64,000 nt of DNA, taken from NCBI RefSeq assembly GCF_014650595.1, contig NZ_BMVG01000005.1, positions 310,001 through 374,000 on the forward strand, written 5' to 3'. A program made the translations under genes and the position numbers. This document shows positions 8,798 to 17,216 of this stretch, one piece after another (position 1 is the stretch's first letter; each line of letters starts with the position of its first letter). The notes under the pieces were generated by a model. That model was not told the DNA's origin. It did no database searches and was given only the letters and a program-made list of their open reading frames with translations. This DNA is from Streptomyces alanosinicus. Lineage in GTDB: Bacteria; Actinomycetota; Actinomycetes; Streptomycetales; Streptomycetaceae.

Positions 8798-10717
8798 ATG
8801 TCTCGCGATCATGTCCAGTCGGCACCCAGCGCCGGCGCCGAGGCCCCGTACCTCGCACTGCTGGCCCGTGACGCCTCCACGGAGGCGTACGAGCAGCCGG
8901 TGCTGCTCGCCCGCGCCGAGGGCAGACCGGCCGACCGGATCGCCGCGCTGGAAGAGGCCAAGCTGCTCGCCCTGCGCGTCCGGGCCGAGCTGGAGGGGCG
9001 GCGGCGCCGCGAGGCCGAGCTGTCCGCGCTCTTCGAGACCGCCCACGACCTCGCGGGCCTGCGCGATCTGGATGCCGTCCTGCAGGCCATCGTGCAGCGC
9101 GCCCGCTCGCTGCTCGGCACGGACGTCGCCTACCTCACGCTGAACGACCGGGCGCGGGGTGACACCTCCATGCGGGTCACGGAGGGTTCGGTCTCGGCCC
9201 GCTTCCAGCAACTGCGCCTCGGCATGGGCGAGGGGCTCGGCGGCCTGGTCGCCCAGATGACCCGGCCGTACGTCACGGACGACTACTTCAAGGACGCCCG
9301 CTTCCAGCACACCCTCACCATCGACGCCGGTGTCCGCGACGAGGGCCTGGTCGCCATCCTCGGTGTCCCCCTCATGCTCGGCCCGCATGTCATCGGCGTC
9401 CTGTTCGCCTCCGACCGCCGGGCACGCGTCTTCGAGCGCGCGCAGATCGCCCTGCTCGGCTCCTTCGCCGCGCTCGCCGCGGCCGCCATCGACACCGCCC
9501 ATCTGCTCACCGAGACCCGCGCGGCCCTGGCCGGACTGGAGCGCGCCAACGAGATCATCCAGGACCGCAGCGCCGTCATCGAGCGCGCCTCCGACGTCCA
9601 CGACCGGCTCGCCGGACTCGTCCTGCGCGGCGGCGGGGTGCACGACGTGGCCGCCGCCGTGTCCGAAGTCCTCGACGGCATCGTGGAGTTCACCGAGACC
9701 GACACGGCACCCGCACAGGCGCTGGAGGCGTCCCGTGCCGAAGGACACGCCGTACGGCACGGCAGCGCCTGGATCGCCGCGGTCGCGGCCGGCGGCGAAC
9801 TCCTCGGCGCGCTGGTCCTGCGCGGACACCCCGGCCTCGACCCCGTCGACCAGCGCACCCTGGAGCGCGCGGCGACGGTCACCTCACTGCTGCTGCTCGC
9901 CCGCCGTTCGGCGGCCGAGGCCGAACAGCGCGTGCGGGGCGAGCTGCTGGACGACCTCCTGGGCGCGCGCGACCGGGACCCCCGCCTGCTGCGCGAACGC
10001 GCCGCCCGGCTGCACGCCGACCTGGACGCCACCCATGTCGTCCTCGCCGCCCGTCTCGACGGCCCGGCGGCCGACGCCGACGAGGAGGCCGCGGCCCGCC
10101 GGCGCCTGGTGGCGGCCGCCTCCCACCTCGCCGCGACCCGGCAGGGCCTCGCCGCCGCCCGCGACGGCGGGACCGTACTGCTGCTCCCGCTCGGCACCGC
10201 CGGCAGCGCCACCGACCTCGCCGTTCGCATCGCCCGCCGGCTGGGCACGGCCGTCCGCCAGCCCGTCACGGTCGGCGCCTCGGCCCCGGTCACCGACCTC
10301 GCCGCCCGCCCCGAGACGATCGCCGCCGCCTACGCCGAGGGTCGCCGCTGTCTGGACGCGCTGCATCTGCTGGGCCGTGCCGGGGACGGCGCCGCGGCCG
10401 AGGACTTCGGCTTCCTCGGCCTGCTTCTCGCGGGTGAACGGGACGTCGCCGGCTTCGTCGACCGCACCATCGGCCCCGTCGTGTCGTACGACGAGAGACG
10501 CGGCACGGACCTGCTGCGCACCCTGGACGCCTACTTCGCCTGCGGGATGAGCCCGGCCCGCACCAAGGAGGCGCTGCACGTCCATGTGAACACCGTGGCC
10601 CAACGGCTGGAGCGGGTCGGCCGGCTGCTGGGCGCGGACTGGCAGAGCCCCGCCCGCGCCCTGGAGGTCCAACTGGCCCTGCGGCTGCACCGGTTGGCCT
10701 CCCCGGAGTCACGCTGA
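8798..10717 (+). CDS. GAF-domain transcriptional regulator with PucR/CdaR-type C-terminal HTH
   Basis: 639 residues. The region around 75-230 is a GAF sensory domain ([17 protein letters not shown], then [19 protein letters not shown]). The middle segment (about 390-500) resembles the diverged GGDEF-like part of CdaR proteins, and the end carries the Puc[38 protein letters not shown]. Proteins of this plan activate neighbouring catabolic operons, so the 3-hydroxybutyrate dehydrogenase gene just upstream is the likely target. ATG at 8798 is preferred; ATG at 8780 in the same frame is possible. No phosphorylation domain is visible. Confidence 0.85.
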   Translation: MSRDHVQSAPSAGAEAPYLALLARDASTEAYEQPVLLARAEGRPADRIAALEEAKLLALRVRAELEGRRRREAELSALFETAHDLAGLRDLDAVLQAIVQRARSLLGTDVAYLTLNDRARGDTSMRVTEGSVSARFQQLRLGMGEGLGGLVAQMTRPYVTDDYFKDARFQHTLTIDAGVRDEGLVAILGVPLMLGPHVIGVLFASDRRARVFERAQIALLGSFAALAAAAIDTAHLLTETRAALAGLERANEIIQDRSAVIERASDVHDRLAGLVLRGGGVHDVAAAVSEVLDGIVEFTETDTAPAQALEASRAEGHAVRHGSAWIAAVAAGGELLGALVLRGHPGLDPVDQRTLERAATVTSLLLLARRSAAEAEQRVRGELLDDLLGARDRDPRLLRERAARLHADLDATHVVLAARLDGPAADADEEAAARRRLVAAASHLAATRQGLAAARDGGTVLLLPLGTAGSATDLAVRIARRLGTAVRQPVTVGASAPVTDLAARPETIAAAYAEGRRCLDALHLLGRAGDGAAAEDFGFLGLLLAGERDVAGFVDRTIGPVVSYDERRGTDLLRTLDAYFACGMSPARTKEALHVHVNTVAQRLERVGRLLGADWQSPARALEVQLALRLHRLASPESR

Positions 10718-10795
10718 CCTCCGTACGCTGACCCCCGTAGGCAGGCGCGCGGTACGGGGGCCGGGCGGAGGGAGCGCGCGGGGGCGCCGCGCCGG

Positions 10796-11198
10796 TCAGG
10801 CCGTCCGCGCCTGTGCGGCCGCGCCGGCGTCGCCGGGCTCGCAGGCCCAGGCCTCCGGGCTGGCGAGGCCCCGATGCCGTGTCTCCCGTGCCACGCCCAC
10901 CGCGACCAGGGTCACCACCGCGGCGGCGATCACGTACAGCGCGCCCGTCCATCATGACCAGGCTCAGCACCAGCAGCCTCTTGCGCCCCAGCCGGTCACC
11001 GTAGTGTCCGAACACGAGCGCCCCCAGCGGGCGGGCCGCGAACCCGACCGCATACGTCAGGAACGACAGCAACGTCCCGACGAGCGGATCGGAGCCCGGA
11101 AAGAACAGCTTGTTGAACACCAGCGCGGCGGCGGAGCCGTAGAGGAAGAAGTCGTAGTTCGAGGGTCGGGTATGCGTGTGGCTACCATGCCGGCTCAC
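10796..11198 (-). pseudogene. Remnant of an MHS-family MFS transporter with internal deletion
   Basis: Reading right to left, the first part (about 11165-10950) encodes the beginning of a metabolite:H+ symporter: [19 protein letters not shown], then [24 protein letters not shown] sequence and [21 protein letters not shown]. Near 10945 it switches, in another frame, to the extreme C-terminus of the same family ([26 protein letters not shown]) ending at the stop at 10796. About 330 residues are missing between the two, and the conserved residues before YDFF are also gone. This is a decayed gene left by a deletion, not a small protein. Confidence 0.85.
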
Positions 11199-11588
11199 GG
11201 AAGGGCAGTGGCTCTCCCTTGTCTCAGGTGATCTGCCGGGCCGGGGCGTGGCGGGTGCGGGGCCTCCGGCTACTGGAAAGTCACTTCTTGCGACTCAGCA
11301 TTTGCCACCCCAGATTCCATATCTCCTATGTAGATGCGTGGGTTCAGGGCTGCTAAAGTCCGCATGCGCCGCTCGGGACAGGGTGGCGAAATGGCCGGTC
11401 CGAACCTCCAGGTCTGCCCCTGAGCGGCGTACATCCGCGAGGCAGGCAGCCGTTGTGATGCCGTGGCAACTCCGCACCGACGACGCCCGTGCCCCCCTTC
11501 CGGATACCGCTTCGTTCCGCGCCGTACAGCCTTCGACGTCTGTCGCTCGTCGCTTGCCGCCTATCGCCCGTCAGATGGGGAGATCCAC
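11199..11588. other. 390-base intergenic region, no gene recognised
   Basis: The stretch between the MHS remnant and the first secreted protein holds no convincing reading frame. The part around 11285-11360 is less G+C-rich than its surroundings (it contains CCATATCTCC and TTGCGACTCAG) and probably includes the promoter of the secreted-protein genes; I cannot assign boxes with confidence. A GATGGGGAG stretch just before 11589 may serve as the ribosome site of the next gene. Confidence 0.4.
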
Positions 11589-12665
11589 ATGAACACAGGA
11601 CTTCTGTGCCGCTTCGCCGGCGGCAGGACGCTGCTCCTGGGTGTCGTACTGGCCCTGGCAGTGCCGGGAACGGCCTACGCCAACACCGTGAGCGTGACCG
11701 TGAAGACCCCCGGGGCCACCAGCGGACCCGCCACCGCCGACTCCGAGATATCGACCCACGCGGACTGTGCCGCGGGCCTCGTCTCCGGCGGTGGGATCAA
11801 CCAGGCCATCGGCACCGGCGCGGGGGTGAACGGCAACCACGTCAACGGCACCGCGCCCAGCTCCGACGGCACCACCGAATTCACCGGCTCCACCGGGGTC
11901 GTCGGCACCGACGTGACGCACTGGCTCGGCATCGGCGGAAGCGGGGGCCAGGGCAACGCCTCCTTCTCCACGACCCCCTACGCGGTGTGCCTCACCAGCA
12001 ACCTGATCAACCACACCCAGGTGGTCATGAACAAGGCCAACACCCCCACCACCGGGGCCACGCCGGGCCTCGTCGTGGCGACCTGCCCGGCCAGCACGCG
12101 CCTGCTCGGCGGCGGCGCCCGGACCACCCCGGGCACCACGGGCAACCTCAAAGCGATCGCCGGCTTCCCCACCTTCGACAACGCCGCACACGACTTCGGC
12201 CAGAAGGCCGCGGCCGACGGAGAGACCAACCCCGACTCCTGGGCCGCCGTCGGCTGGGACTCCGGCACCAACAGCGCCAACACCACCTACGCCTACGCGA
12301 TCTGCAGCGGAAGCGGCATCAACGTCAGCGGCGCCACGGTGACGGTCCGCCACAGCGAGGTGAGCGGCCCGACCACCGGGAGCACCGGTCAGACGGCGAC
12401 CGTGGGCTGCGGCGCCAATGACGGCAAACTCGTCAGCGGGGGCGCCGCGATCAGCGGAGGCAACGTGACGACCACTGATTTCACCGGTCCGGGTTCGGGC
12501 GGCGACCACCTCAACGGCAGCTTCCCCAGCACCTCCGGCGGCGCCGCGGTCGGCGACGGAACCACCACGGCGGCGTACTGGACGGCCGCCTCCCACACCG
12601 GGGGACAAGCGTCGTCCGGCACCTTCACCGATGCCTGGGCGCTGTGTGCCAACGACGGTGTCTGA
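11589..12665 (+). CDS. Secreted protein of three internal Cys-bounded repeats (copy 1)
   Basis: 358 residues with a Sec signal peptide (GRTLLLGVVLALAVPGTAYA, cleavage near residue 32). The mature part is made of three repeats of about 100 residues. Each opens with a Cys followed by a leucine-rich SGGG/GGGA motif (CAAGLVSGGG, CPASTRLLGGG, CGANDGKLVSGG), passes through an NG/SFP segment and a W-containing segment, and closes with a second Cys (PYAVC, YAYAIC, DAWALC), which suggests one disulfide per repeat. No known catalytic motif is seen and I do not recognise the family. A paralogue follows 61 bases downstream. Confidence 0.8.
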   Translation: MNTGLLCRFAGGRTLLLGVVLALAVPGTAYANTVSVTVKTPGATSGPATADSEISTHADCAAGLVSGGGINQAIGTGAGVNGNHVNGTAPSSDGTTEFTGSTGVVGTDVTHWLGIGGSGGQGNASFSTTPYAVCLTSNLINHTQVVMNKANTPTTGATPGLVVATCPASTRLLGGGARTTPGTTGNLKAIAGFPTFDNAAHDFGQKAAADGETNPDSWAAVGWDSGTNSANTTYAYAICSGSGINVSGATVTVRHSEVSGPTTGSTGQTATVGCGANDGKLVSGGAAISGGNVTTTDFTGPGSGGDHLNGSFPSTSGGAAVGDGTTTAAYWTAASHTGGQASSGTFTDAWALCANDGV

Positions 12666-12726
12666 GCCGGTGGTTGCGGACAACCAGCCAAGCGCAGGGG
12701 CACAGGGAATCAAGGGACGGAATCTG

Positions 12727-13818
12727 ATGAGCACGAATCTCCGGCGGAGCTCCGCCACGACCAAGGCGGCGGTCCTGGCCGGCCTGTTGACCGTGGCGGT
12801 GTCCGGAACCGCACACGCCAAGACCGCCGACGTCACCGTCAGCACCCCCGGAGCCACCATGGGCCCCGCGACCCCCTTCACCGGGGTCTCCTCGCACGCG
12901 GACTGCGCGGACGGCCTGATCTCCGGCGGCGGGGCCGACCAGGGCATCGGCAGCGACGACATGTCCAACGGCAACCATGTGATGGGCATGGCGCCCAGTG
13001 CCGACGGTGTCACCGAGTACACCGACAGGCCCGGGATCGTCGGCAGCGACGCCACACACTGGCTGGCGTTCGGCGGAAGCGGGAGCCGCAGCAGCGACTC
13101 CTTCTCCACCACCCCCTACGCGATGTGCCTCCACAGCAACCTGATCCGGCACACCCAGGTGGTCATGAACAAGGTCGCCGGACCCTCCGCCGGACTGTCG
13201 GCCCGCCTCGTGACGGCGACCTGCCCCGCAGGCACGGCCCTGATCGGCGGTGGCGCCCGGACCACCCCGGCCGGCGTCGGCAGCCTCAAGCCGATCGCGA
13301 GCTTCCCCACCTTCGACGACGCCGAGCACCACTTCGGCCAGATCGCCGCGGGCGACGGCGAGACCGACCCCGACTCCTGGACGGCGGTCGGGGGCATCGG
13401 CGGCGGACGTGACGAGAACAACATGACGTACGCCTACGCGATCTGCAGCGGGGACGGCATCAGCCTCAAGCACGTCTCCACGACGGTCCACTTCGGTGAG
13501 GTGAGCGGTCCGGACACGGCCTCCTCGGGCCAGACGGTGACGGCAGGCTGTTCCCGCGAGGACGGCCGGCTGGTCAGCGGGGGCGCCGCCATCAGCGGAG
13601 GCAACGTGACCACGACCGACTTCACAAAGGCGGGTTCGGGCGGCCCCCACCTCAACGGCAGCTTCCCCAGCGACGCCACCGGCACCCCGGCTGGCGACAA
13701 GAGTTCCGGCCCGGCGTACTGGACGGCCGCCACCCACAGCGGGGGTTCGCCCGCGCCGAACAGCTACTCCGATGTCTGGGCCCTGTGCCTGGGCGTGCAG
13801 CAGGGGCACGACCAGTAG
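12727..13818 (+). CDS. Secreted protein of three internal Cys-bounded repeats (copy 2)
   Basis: 363 residues; tandem paralogue of the preceding gene with the same order of repeats (CADGLISGGG, CPAGTALIGGG, CSREDGRLVSGG) and the same closing cysteines (PYAMC, YAYAIC, DVWALC). The signal peptide is of different sequence (KAAVLAGLLTVAVSGTAHA), while the mature parts are clearly similar along their length, so the duplication is not very recent. ATG at 12727 follows an AAGGGACGG stretch. Copies 1 and 2 are probably co-transcribed. Function unknown; extracellular or wall-associated location is inferred from the signal peptide. Confidence 0.8.
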   Translation: MSTNLRRSSATTKAAVLAGLLTVAVSGTAHAKTADVTVSTPGATMGPATPFTGVSSHADCADGLISGGGADQGIGSDDMSNGNHVMGMAPSADGVTEYTDRPGIVGSDATHWLAFGGSGSRSSDSFSTTPYAMCLHSNLIRHTQVVMNKVAGPSAGLSARLVTATCPAGTALIGGGARTTPAGVGSLKPIASFPTFDDAEHHFGQIAAGDGETDPDSWTAVGGIGGGRDENNMTYAYAICSGDGISLKHVSTTVHFGEVSGPDTASSGQTVTAGCSREDGRLVSGGAAISGGNVTTTDFTKAGSGGPHLNGSFPSDATGTPAGDKSSGPAYWTAATHSGGSPAPNSYSDVWALCLGVQQGHDQ

Positions 13819-13841
13819 CGTCTTGACAGGAGGGCGGGACT

Positions 13842-14658
13842 CTACGGCCGGGGCTGGTCCTTGTAGCCGCCGCCCTCCACCACGTCCTCCGCGAAGAGCT
13901 GTGCGTTCGCCAGTGCTCTGTCGACGGTGCGGCGGCCGGCGATGGCGGCCGAGAAGCCGGTACGTGGACAGCCGGCTGCCCGGCGGCACACGAACCCAGC
14001 CGAGCCGCTCCCCGTGCAGCCTCAGGTAGCTCGTGCGCACCACCGGGGCGGGCGCGTAGCCGAGCTTGCCGGCGACCTTGCTGTACGCCGGGTCCTCCAG
14101 GCTTCCGCCGAAGAACGTGGCGTCGTACCACATGGCCGCCCTGCCCTCCCGCATCGTGTCCCGGCACTCGACGGGTCCGGCCTCGGCGGCGTGGGGCTCG
14201 CCGTACCGGCGGACCAGGTGCACGTAGAAGCGCACGGCTCGCTTCGTCTCGGGCGAGGTGAGCCGGGGGTTCCAGTGTGCGTCGAACAACAGGTCCTTGC
14301 GGTACATCAGGAAGGACGACTCGCCGTAGTACGGCACCGCGTAGAGGCAGTCCTCGTACGACAGGGACGCGCGCACCGTGGGGATGAAGTCCCGTACGTC
14401 GTAGTCGCCTTGGTCCGCGTAGGGGTCGAGCCGGGTCAGCCAGCCCCGTGACGCCCAGATCGGCGCCTCGTACGGGCCGATGGCCACGACGTCGTAGCGG
14501 CCGGCCTCGGTGGCGATGTCCGGCGGCACCAGCTGCCGCAGCCTGTTCTCGGGCAGGAACTCGAGCCGCACGTCGGTGTCCGGGTGACGCCGCTCGAAGT
14601 CGTCGACGAGCTTCTGCATGCCCTGCATGAAGTTGACGGCCGCGACGGTGACCGTGGT
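13842..14658 (-). pseudogene. Decayed sugar ABC transporter substrate-binding protein
   Basis: From about 14658 downward the frame reads TVTVAAVN, MQKLVDDFERRHPDTDVRLEF, VPYYGESSFLMYRKDL: the start of a mature extracellular solute-binding protein, but the lipoprotein signal is missing. After MYRKDL the sequence jumps directly to the late motif HWNPRLTSPETKRAV, so about 60 residues are deleted in frame. Near 13960 the frame breaks again and the expected C-terminus (DRALANAQLFAEDVVEGGGYKDQ) continues in another frame to the stop at 13842. Three independent lesions show a true pseudogene. No permease remnants are seen beside it. Confidence 0.85.
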
Positions 14659-14704
14659 CCGTCGTCCCTCGCCATGCCGATGTCCGGAGCAGGAGGCCTC
14701 GGGT

Positions 14705-15454
14705 TCACTTCGGCAGCTGTTCGGAGCCCGCGAACGATACGTAGTCGGACACGGTCGGCAGACAGCCCGGGACCCGGTCGGCGGTCGACACGCCGAAGTA
14801 GGTGTCGACCTGCTTCGCGCCGTCGGCCGGAACCCCCATCCCCTTCGTGAGCGCGACCGTCCAGGGCGTCGGCTCGATGGAGTTGCTGTCCTGGAGGGGG
14901 TCGTCCATCGCGATGATCAAGGACAGGAAGAGGCCGATGAAGAATGCCAGCAGCCCGGTCAGGGCCGCGTGGTCGGCCGGCCTGACGTCCACCGGTGCCC
15001 AGGTCGACGCGATGGTCACGCTCGCACCGATGAAGAGGACGACATACAGCTCGGGTTGCAGCCCGATGTCCACCTCGCCCTGCCGCTGGCGCCGGAGGTT
15101 GTTGTACTCGTTGAAGGCCTGGAGGGTCGCGGACTGCGCGTTCGACTCCTGGGTGTTCCTGGGCTCGTAGAACATGAGTGACTCGAACACGGCGTCCAGT
15201 CGGCCGCGATCCTCCTCGACCTCACCGCGCCGCTGCCTGGGCCAGACCTCGTCGACGACGTTCTCGGCAAACGCCTGACCGGCGCGGTAGACGGTGGTCA
15301 GCTGGGAAGCCTCCTGATTGACCAGCTTCTTGACCTCCACGTAGTGGTCACAGGCGCCGACCGCGAGCAGCCCGACCACTCCGAAGCCGACAAAGCCGCG
15401 GGTCAGGACCACGGCCTGGACCCAGGCCGGCCAATGCGAGAAACCATCAGCCAT
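14705..15454 (-). CDS. DUF4239-like membrane protein
   Basis: 249 residues with one N-terminal membrane segment (VGFGVVGLLAVGA, about 22-34), a soluble helical part with the NQEASQLTTVYR stretch near residue 46, and two C-terminal membrane helices (YVVLFIGASVTIAS and LTGLLAFFIGLFLSLIIAMD) followed by the DDPLQ segment. This order matches the DUF4239 family of unknown function. The N-terminal part is shorter than usual and there is an unusual C-terminal tail of about 45 residues. ATG at 15454 has no clear Shine-Dalgarno sequence. It lies 92 bases downstream of the KAS III-like gene on the same strand and may be a weak extension of that operon. Confidence 0.65.
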   Translation of the reverse strand: MADGFSHWPAWVQAVVLTRGFVGFGVVGLLAVGACDHYVEVKKLVNQEASQLTTVYRAGQAFAENVVDEVWPRQRRGEVEEDRGRLDAVFESLMFYEPRNTQESNAQSATLQAFNEYNNLRRQRQGEVDIGLQPELYVVLFIGASVTIASTWAPVDVRPADHAALTGLLAFFIGLFLSLIIAMDDPLQDSNSIEPTPWTVALTKGMGVPADGAKQVDTYFGVSTADRVPGCLPTVSDYVSFAGSEQLPK

Positions 15455-15546
15455 CCGGCGAACCCGCTCCCCACGTCTCAAGGCCCTGCTCCCACAACGT
15501 GTGCCGCACCGATCACGACATGCTGTGTGCAGGCGTCGTACGCGGT

Positions 15547-16566
15547 TCAGTTCCGGTCGCCATGCCAGCGGACGGCGACGGCGCCGGCGAAGTCGCCGGC
15601 GTGGGCGAAGCCCCCGAGCACCAGCAGGTCGCCGTCGTTCACCTGCCGGGAGTCGAGCGCGCGGTCCAAGGTGATGGGGATCGCCGCTCCGAACAGATTC
15701 CCGTATGCGTCGAAGGTGTTCAGGTGGCGTTCGGCAGGCAGTTGCAGTGCCTCTCGCCAGTTCCGCAGGAAGGTGCGGTTGGGCTGGTTGGTGATGAGGA
15801 CGTCGATATCGGTGCAGGCCACGCCGAGCCGTCGGCACAGGTCCGTGACCACCTCGGGGACCAGGCGGTTCCCGCGTGCCAGGACCTTGGCGACACTGGC
15901 GTCGGTGAACCCGATCCGCAGCTGGGACTCTCCTGGCTCCCAGTACTTGCGACCGTCGTCGACCGCCATGGTCATGTCGCCGGCGTACTCGCCGATATGC
16001 CGGGTCACCACGTCCAGGACCGGCGACCGCGCCGATGTCGTCACGTACCCCACACCGCACCCGTCGCCCGGGACCGCCGCCTGGGCGAGCTTGCGGACCT
16101 CGGACTGGGTGAACCACTGCCCCGCTGCGCTCTGCGCGTTGCATATCAGCGCGGTCTTCGCATCGGTGGAGGTGAGGATCTGCCGGGCCAGCTTCAGCAT
16201 GTACACGAAGGAGGCGCAGCCCGCGTTGGCCACGTCGACGAGCCATTCCGGGTTCAGGCCCAGCCGGCGTGCCACCTCGGTGCCGGCGCCCACGAACGGC
16301 AGGTCCGGCAACTGGCTGTGCACCAACAGGACGTCGACGCCCCGGACAGCGGCCCTGCCGTGCCGCTCGATCAGGGGCTGTACCGCGCGCTCGACCATGT
16401 CCGCGTTGGTCTCGTCCCTGGCCACGTGGTGCCGTAGCGGCGGGACCTTGAACATGGGGTGGTCGCGCAGCTTGTCCTCGGCTCCGGGGAAGTCCGTGTA
16501 GAACGCTGCGGGGACCGGCTCGCCGGGCAGGTAGCACGCGACGTCGGTGAGGCTGACGGTGGTCAC
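15547..16566 (-). CDS. KAS III-like acyltransferase/ketosynthase with altered catalytic triad
   Basis: 339 residues of the thiolase superfamily, beta-ketoacyl-ACP synthase III type. The nucleophile is clear (VANAGCASF, Cys117) and the final Asn is present (YGNLFGAAIP, Asn290), but the usual HQAN motif reads NQPN, so the catalytic His is replaced by Asn260. KAS III relatives with changed triads often act as acyltransferases on small molecules rather than as chain-initiating condensing enzymes (family knowledge). The GTG at 16566 overlaps the preceding stop by 4 bases (GTGA), so translation is coupled to the SRPBCC gene. Part of a four-gene operon with the ThDP enzyme; likely acts on its product (inference). 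Confidence 0.8.
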   Translation of the reverse strand: MTTVSLTDVACYLPGEPVPAAFYTDFPGAEDKLRDHPMFKVPPLRHHVARDETNADMVERAVQPLIERHGRAAVRGVDVLLVHSQLPDLPFVGAGTEVARRLGLNPEWLVDVANAGCASFVYMLKLARQILTSTDAKTALICNAQSAAGQWFTQSEVRKLAQAAVPGDGCGVGYVTTSARSPVLDVVTRHIGEYAGDMTMAVDDGRKYWEPGESQLRIGFTDASVAKVLARGNRLVPEVVTDLCRRLGVACTDIDVLITNQPNRTFLRNWREALQLPAERHLNTFDAYGNLFGAAIPITLDRALDSRQVNDGDLLVLGGFAHAGDFAGAVAVRWHGDRN

Positions 16567-17216
16567 TGCGCCACCGCCCTCGCCGGAGCCGAACCGATCG
16601 GCAGGCTGCCCCGGTGCCGGTGTTCCAGAATGGCCTTGAGGTTGCGCATCTCCAGGGTGTGCCCCGCGTAGAAGAGGTCCCAGTAGTCGCCCACCCAGGG
16701 GCGGTCCGGGCGGGGCGCGAGGCCGGGGTGCGGGTTGTCGTCGTAGTAGGGGTGCCGGCAGTTGGTCCAGGTGATCACCGAACCCTGCTTGTCGAGTACC
16801 AGCCGGGCCGGTACGACACGCATCAGGTAGATCATCCAGAGCTGCTCGCCCTGGTCCCAGGAGCAGTGGTAGTCCACGGTCATGGCCTCGGGGTTCGCGA
16901 GCACCCTGCAGTAGATCCTGGTGTCGTCCTCCAGGCGGTCGCGACCGGCCCACAGCCCGGGTGTGCCGGTGGCCGCGAAGTCCCGCAGGCTGCAGGTCCA
17001 CTCCTCCAGATGGTGCCCTTGGCGCAGGTAGTCGTAGGCCTGCTCCGGTGGGCAGTCGACGTACTCGTGGATGGTGCAGTACTGCCCGTAGACCTGATGG
17101 TGTGGGTAGACCGCGTGGGTGAGTTCCATGCAGTGGGCGGTCAGTTCCTCCTTGCCGGCGTTCTCGATCCGGACCAGACCGGGGATGTCAGCCAACGTGG
17201 ACGACGGCTTGCTCAT
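16563..17216 (-). CDS. SRPBCC-fold protein (polyketide cyclase/START-like)
   Basis: 217 residues. The core (about 38-165) has the features of the SRPBCC ligand-binding fold: EYVDCPPEQAYDYL near the start, HLEEWTCSLRDF, a WAGRDRLEDD strand and a long C-terminal helix region. Members bind hydrophobic ligands and include aromatases and cyclases. There is no attached second domain. ATG at 17216 lies inside the 3' end of the ThDP gene (29-base overlap), so the two are coupled. Position between the ThDP enzyme and the KAS III-like enzyme suggests that it binds, cyclises or dehydrates an intermediate of the same pathway. Confidence 0.7.
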   Translation of the reverse strand: MSKPSSTLADIPGLVRIENAGKEELTAHCMELTHAVYPHHQVYGQYCTIHEYVDCPPEQAYDYLRQGHHLEEWTCSLRDFAATGTPGLWAGRDRLEDDTRIYCRVLANPEAMTVDYHCSWDQGEQLWMIYLMRVVPARLVLDKQGSVITWTNCRHPYYDDNPHPGLAPRPDRPWVGDYWDLFYAGHTLEMRNLKAILEHRHRGSLPIGSAPARAVAQ

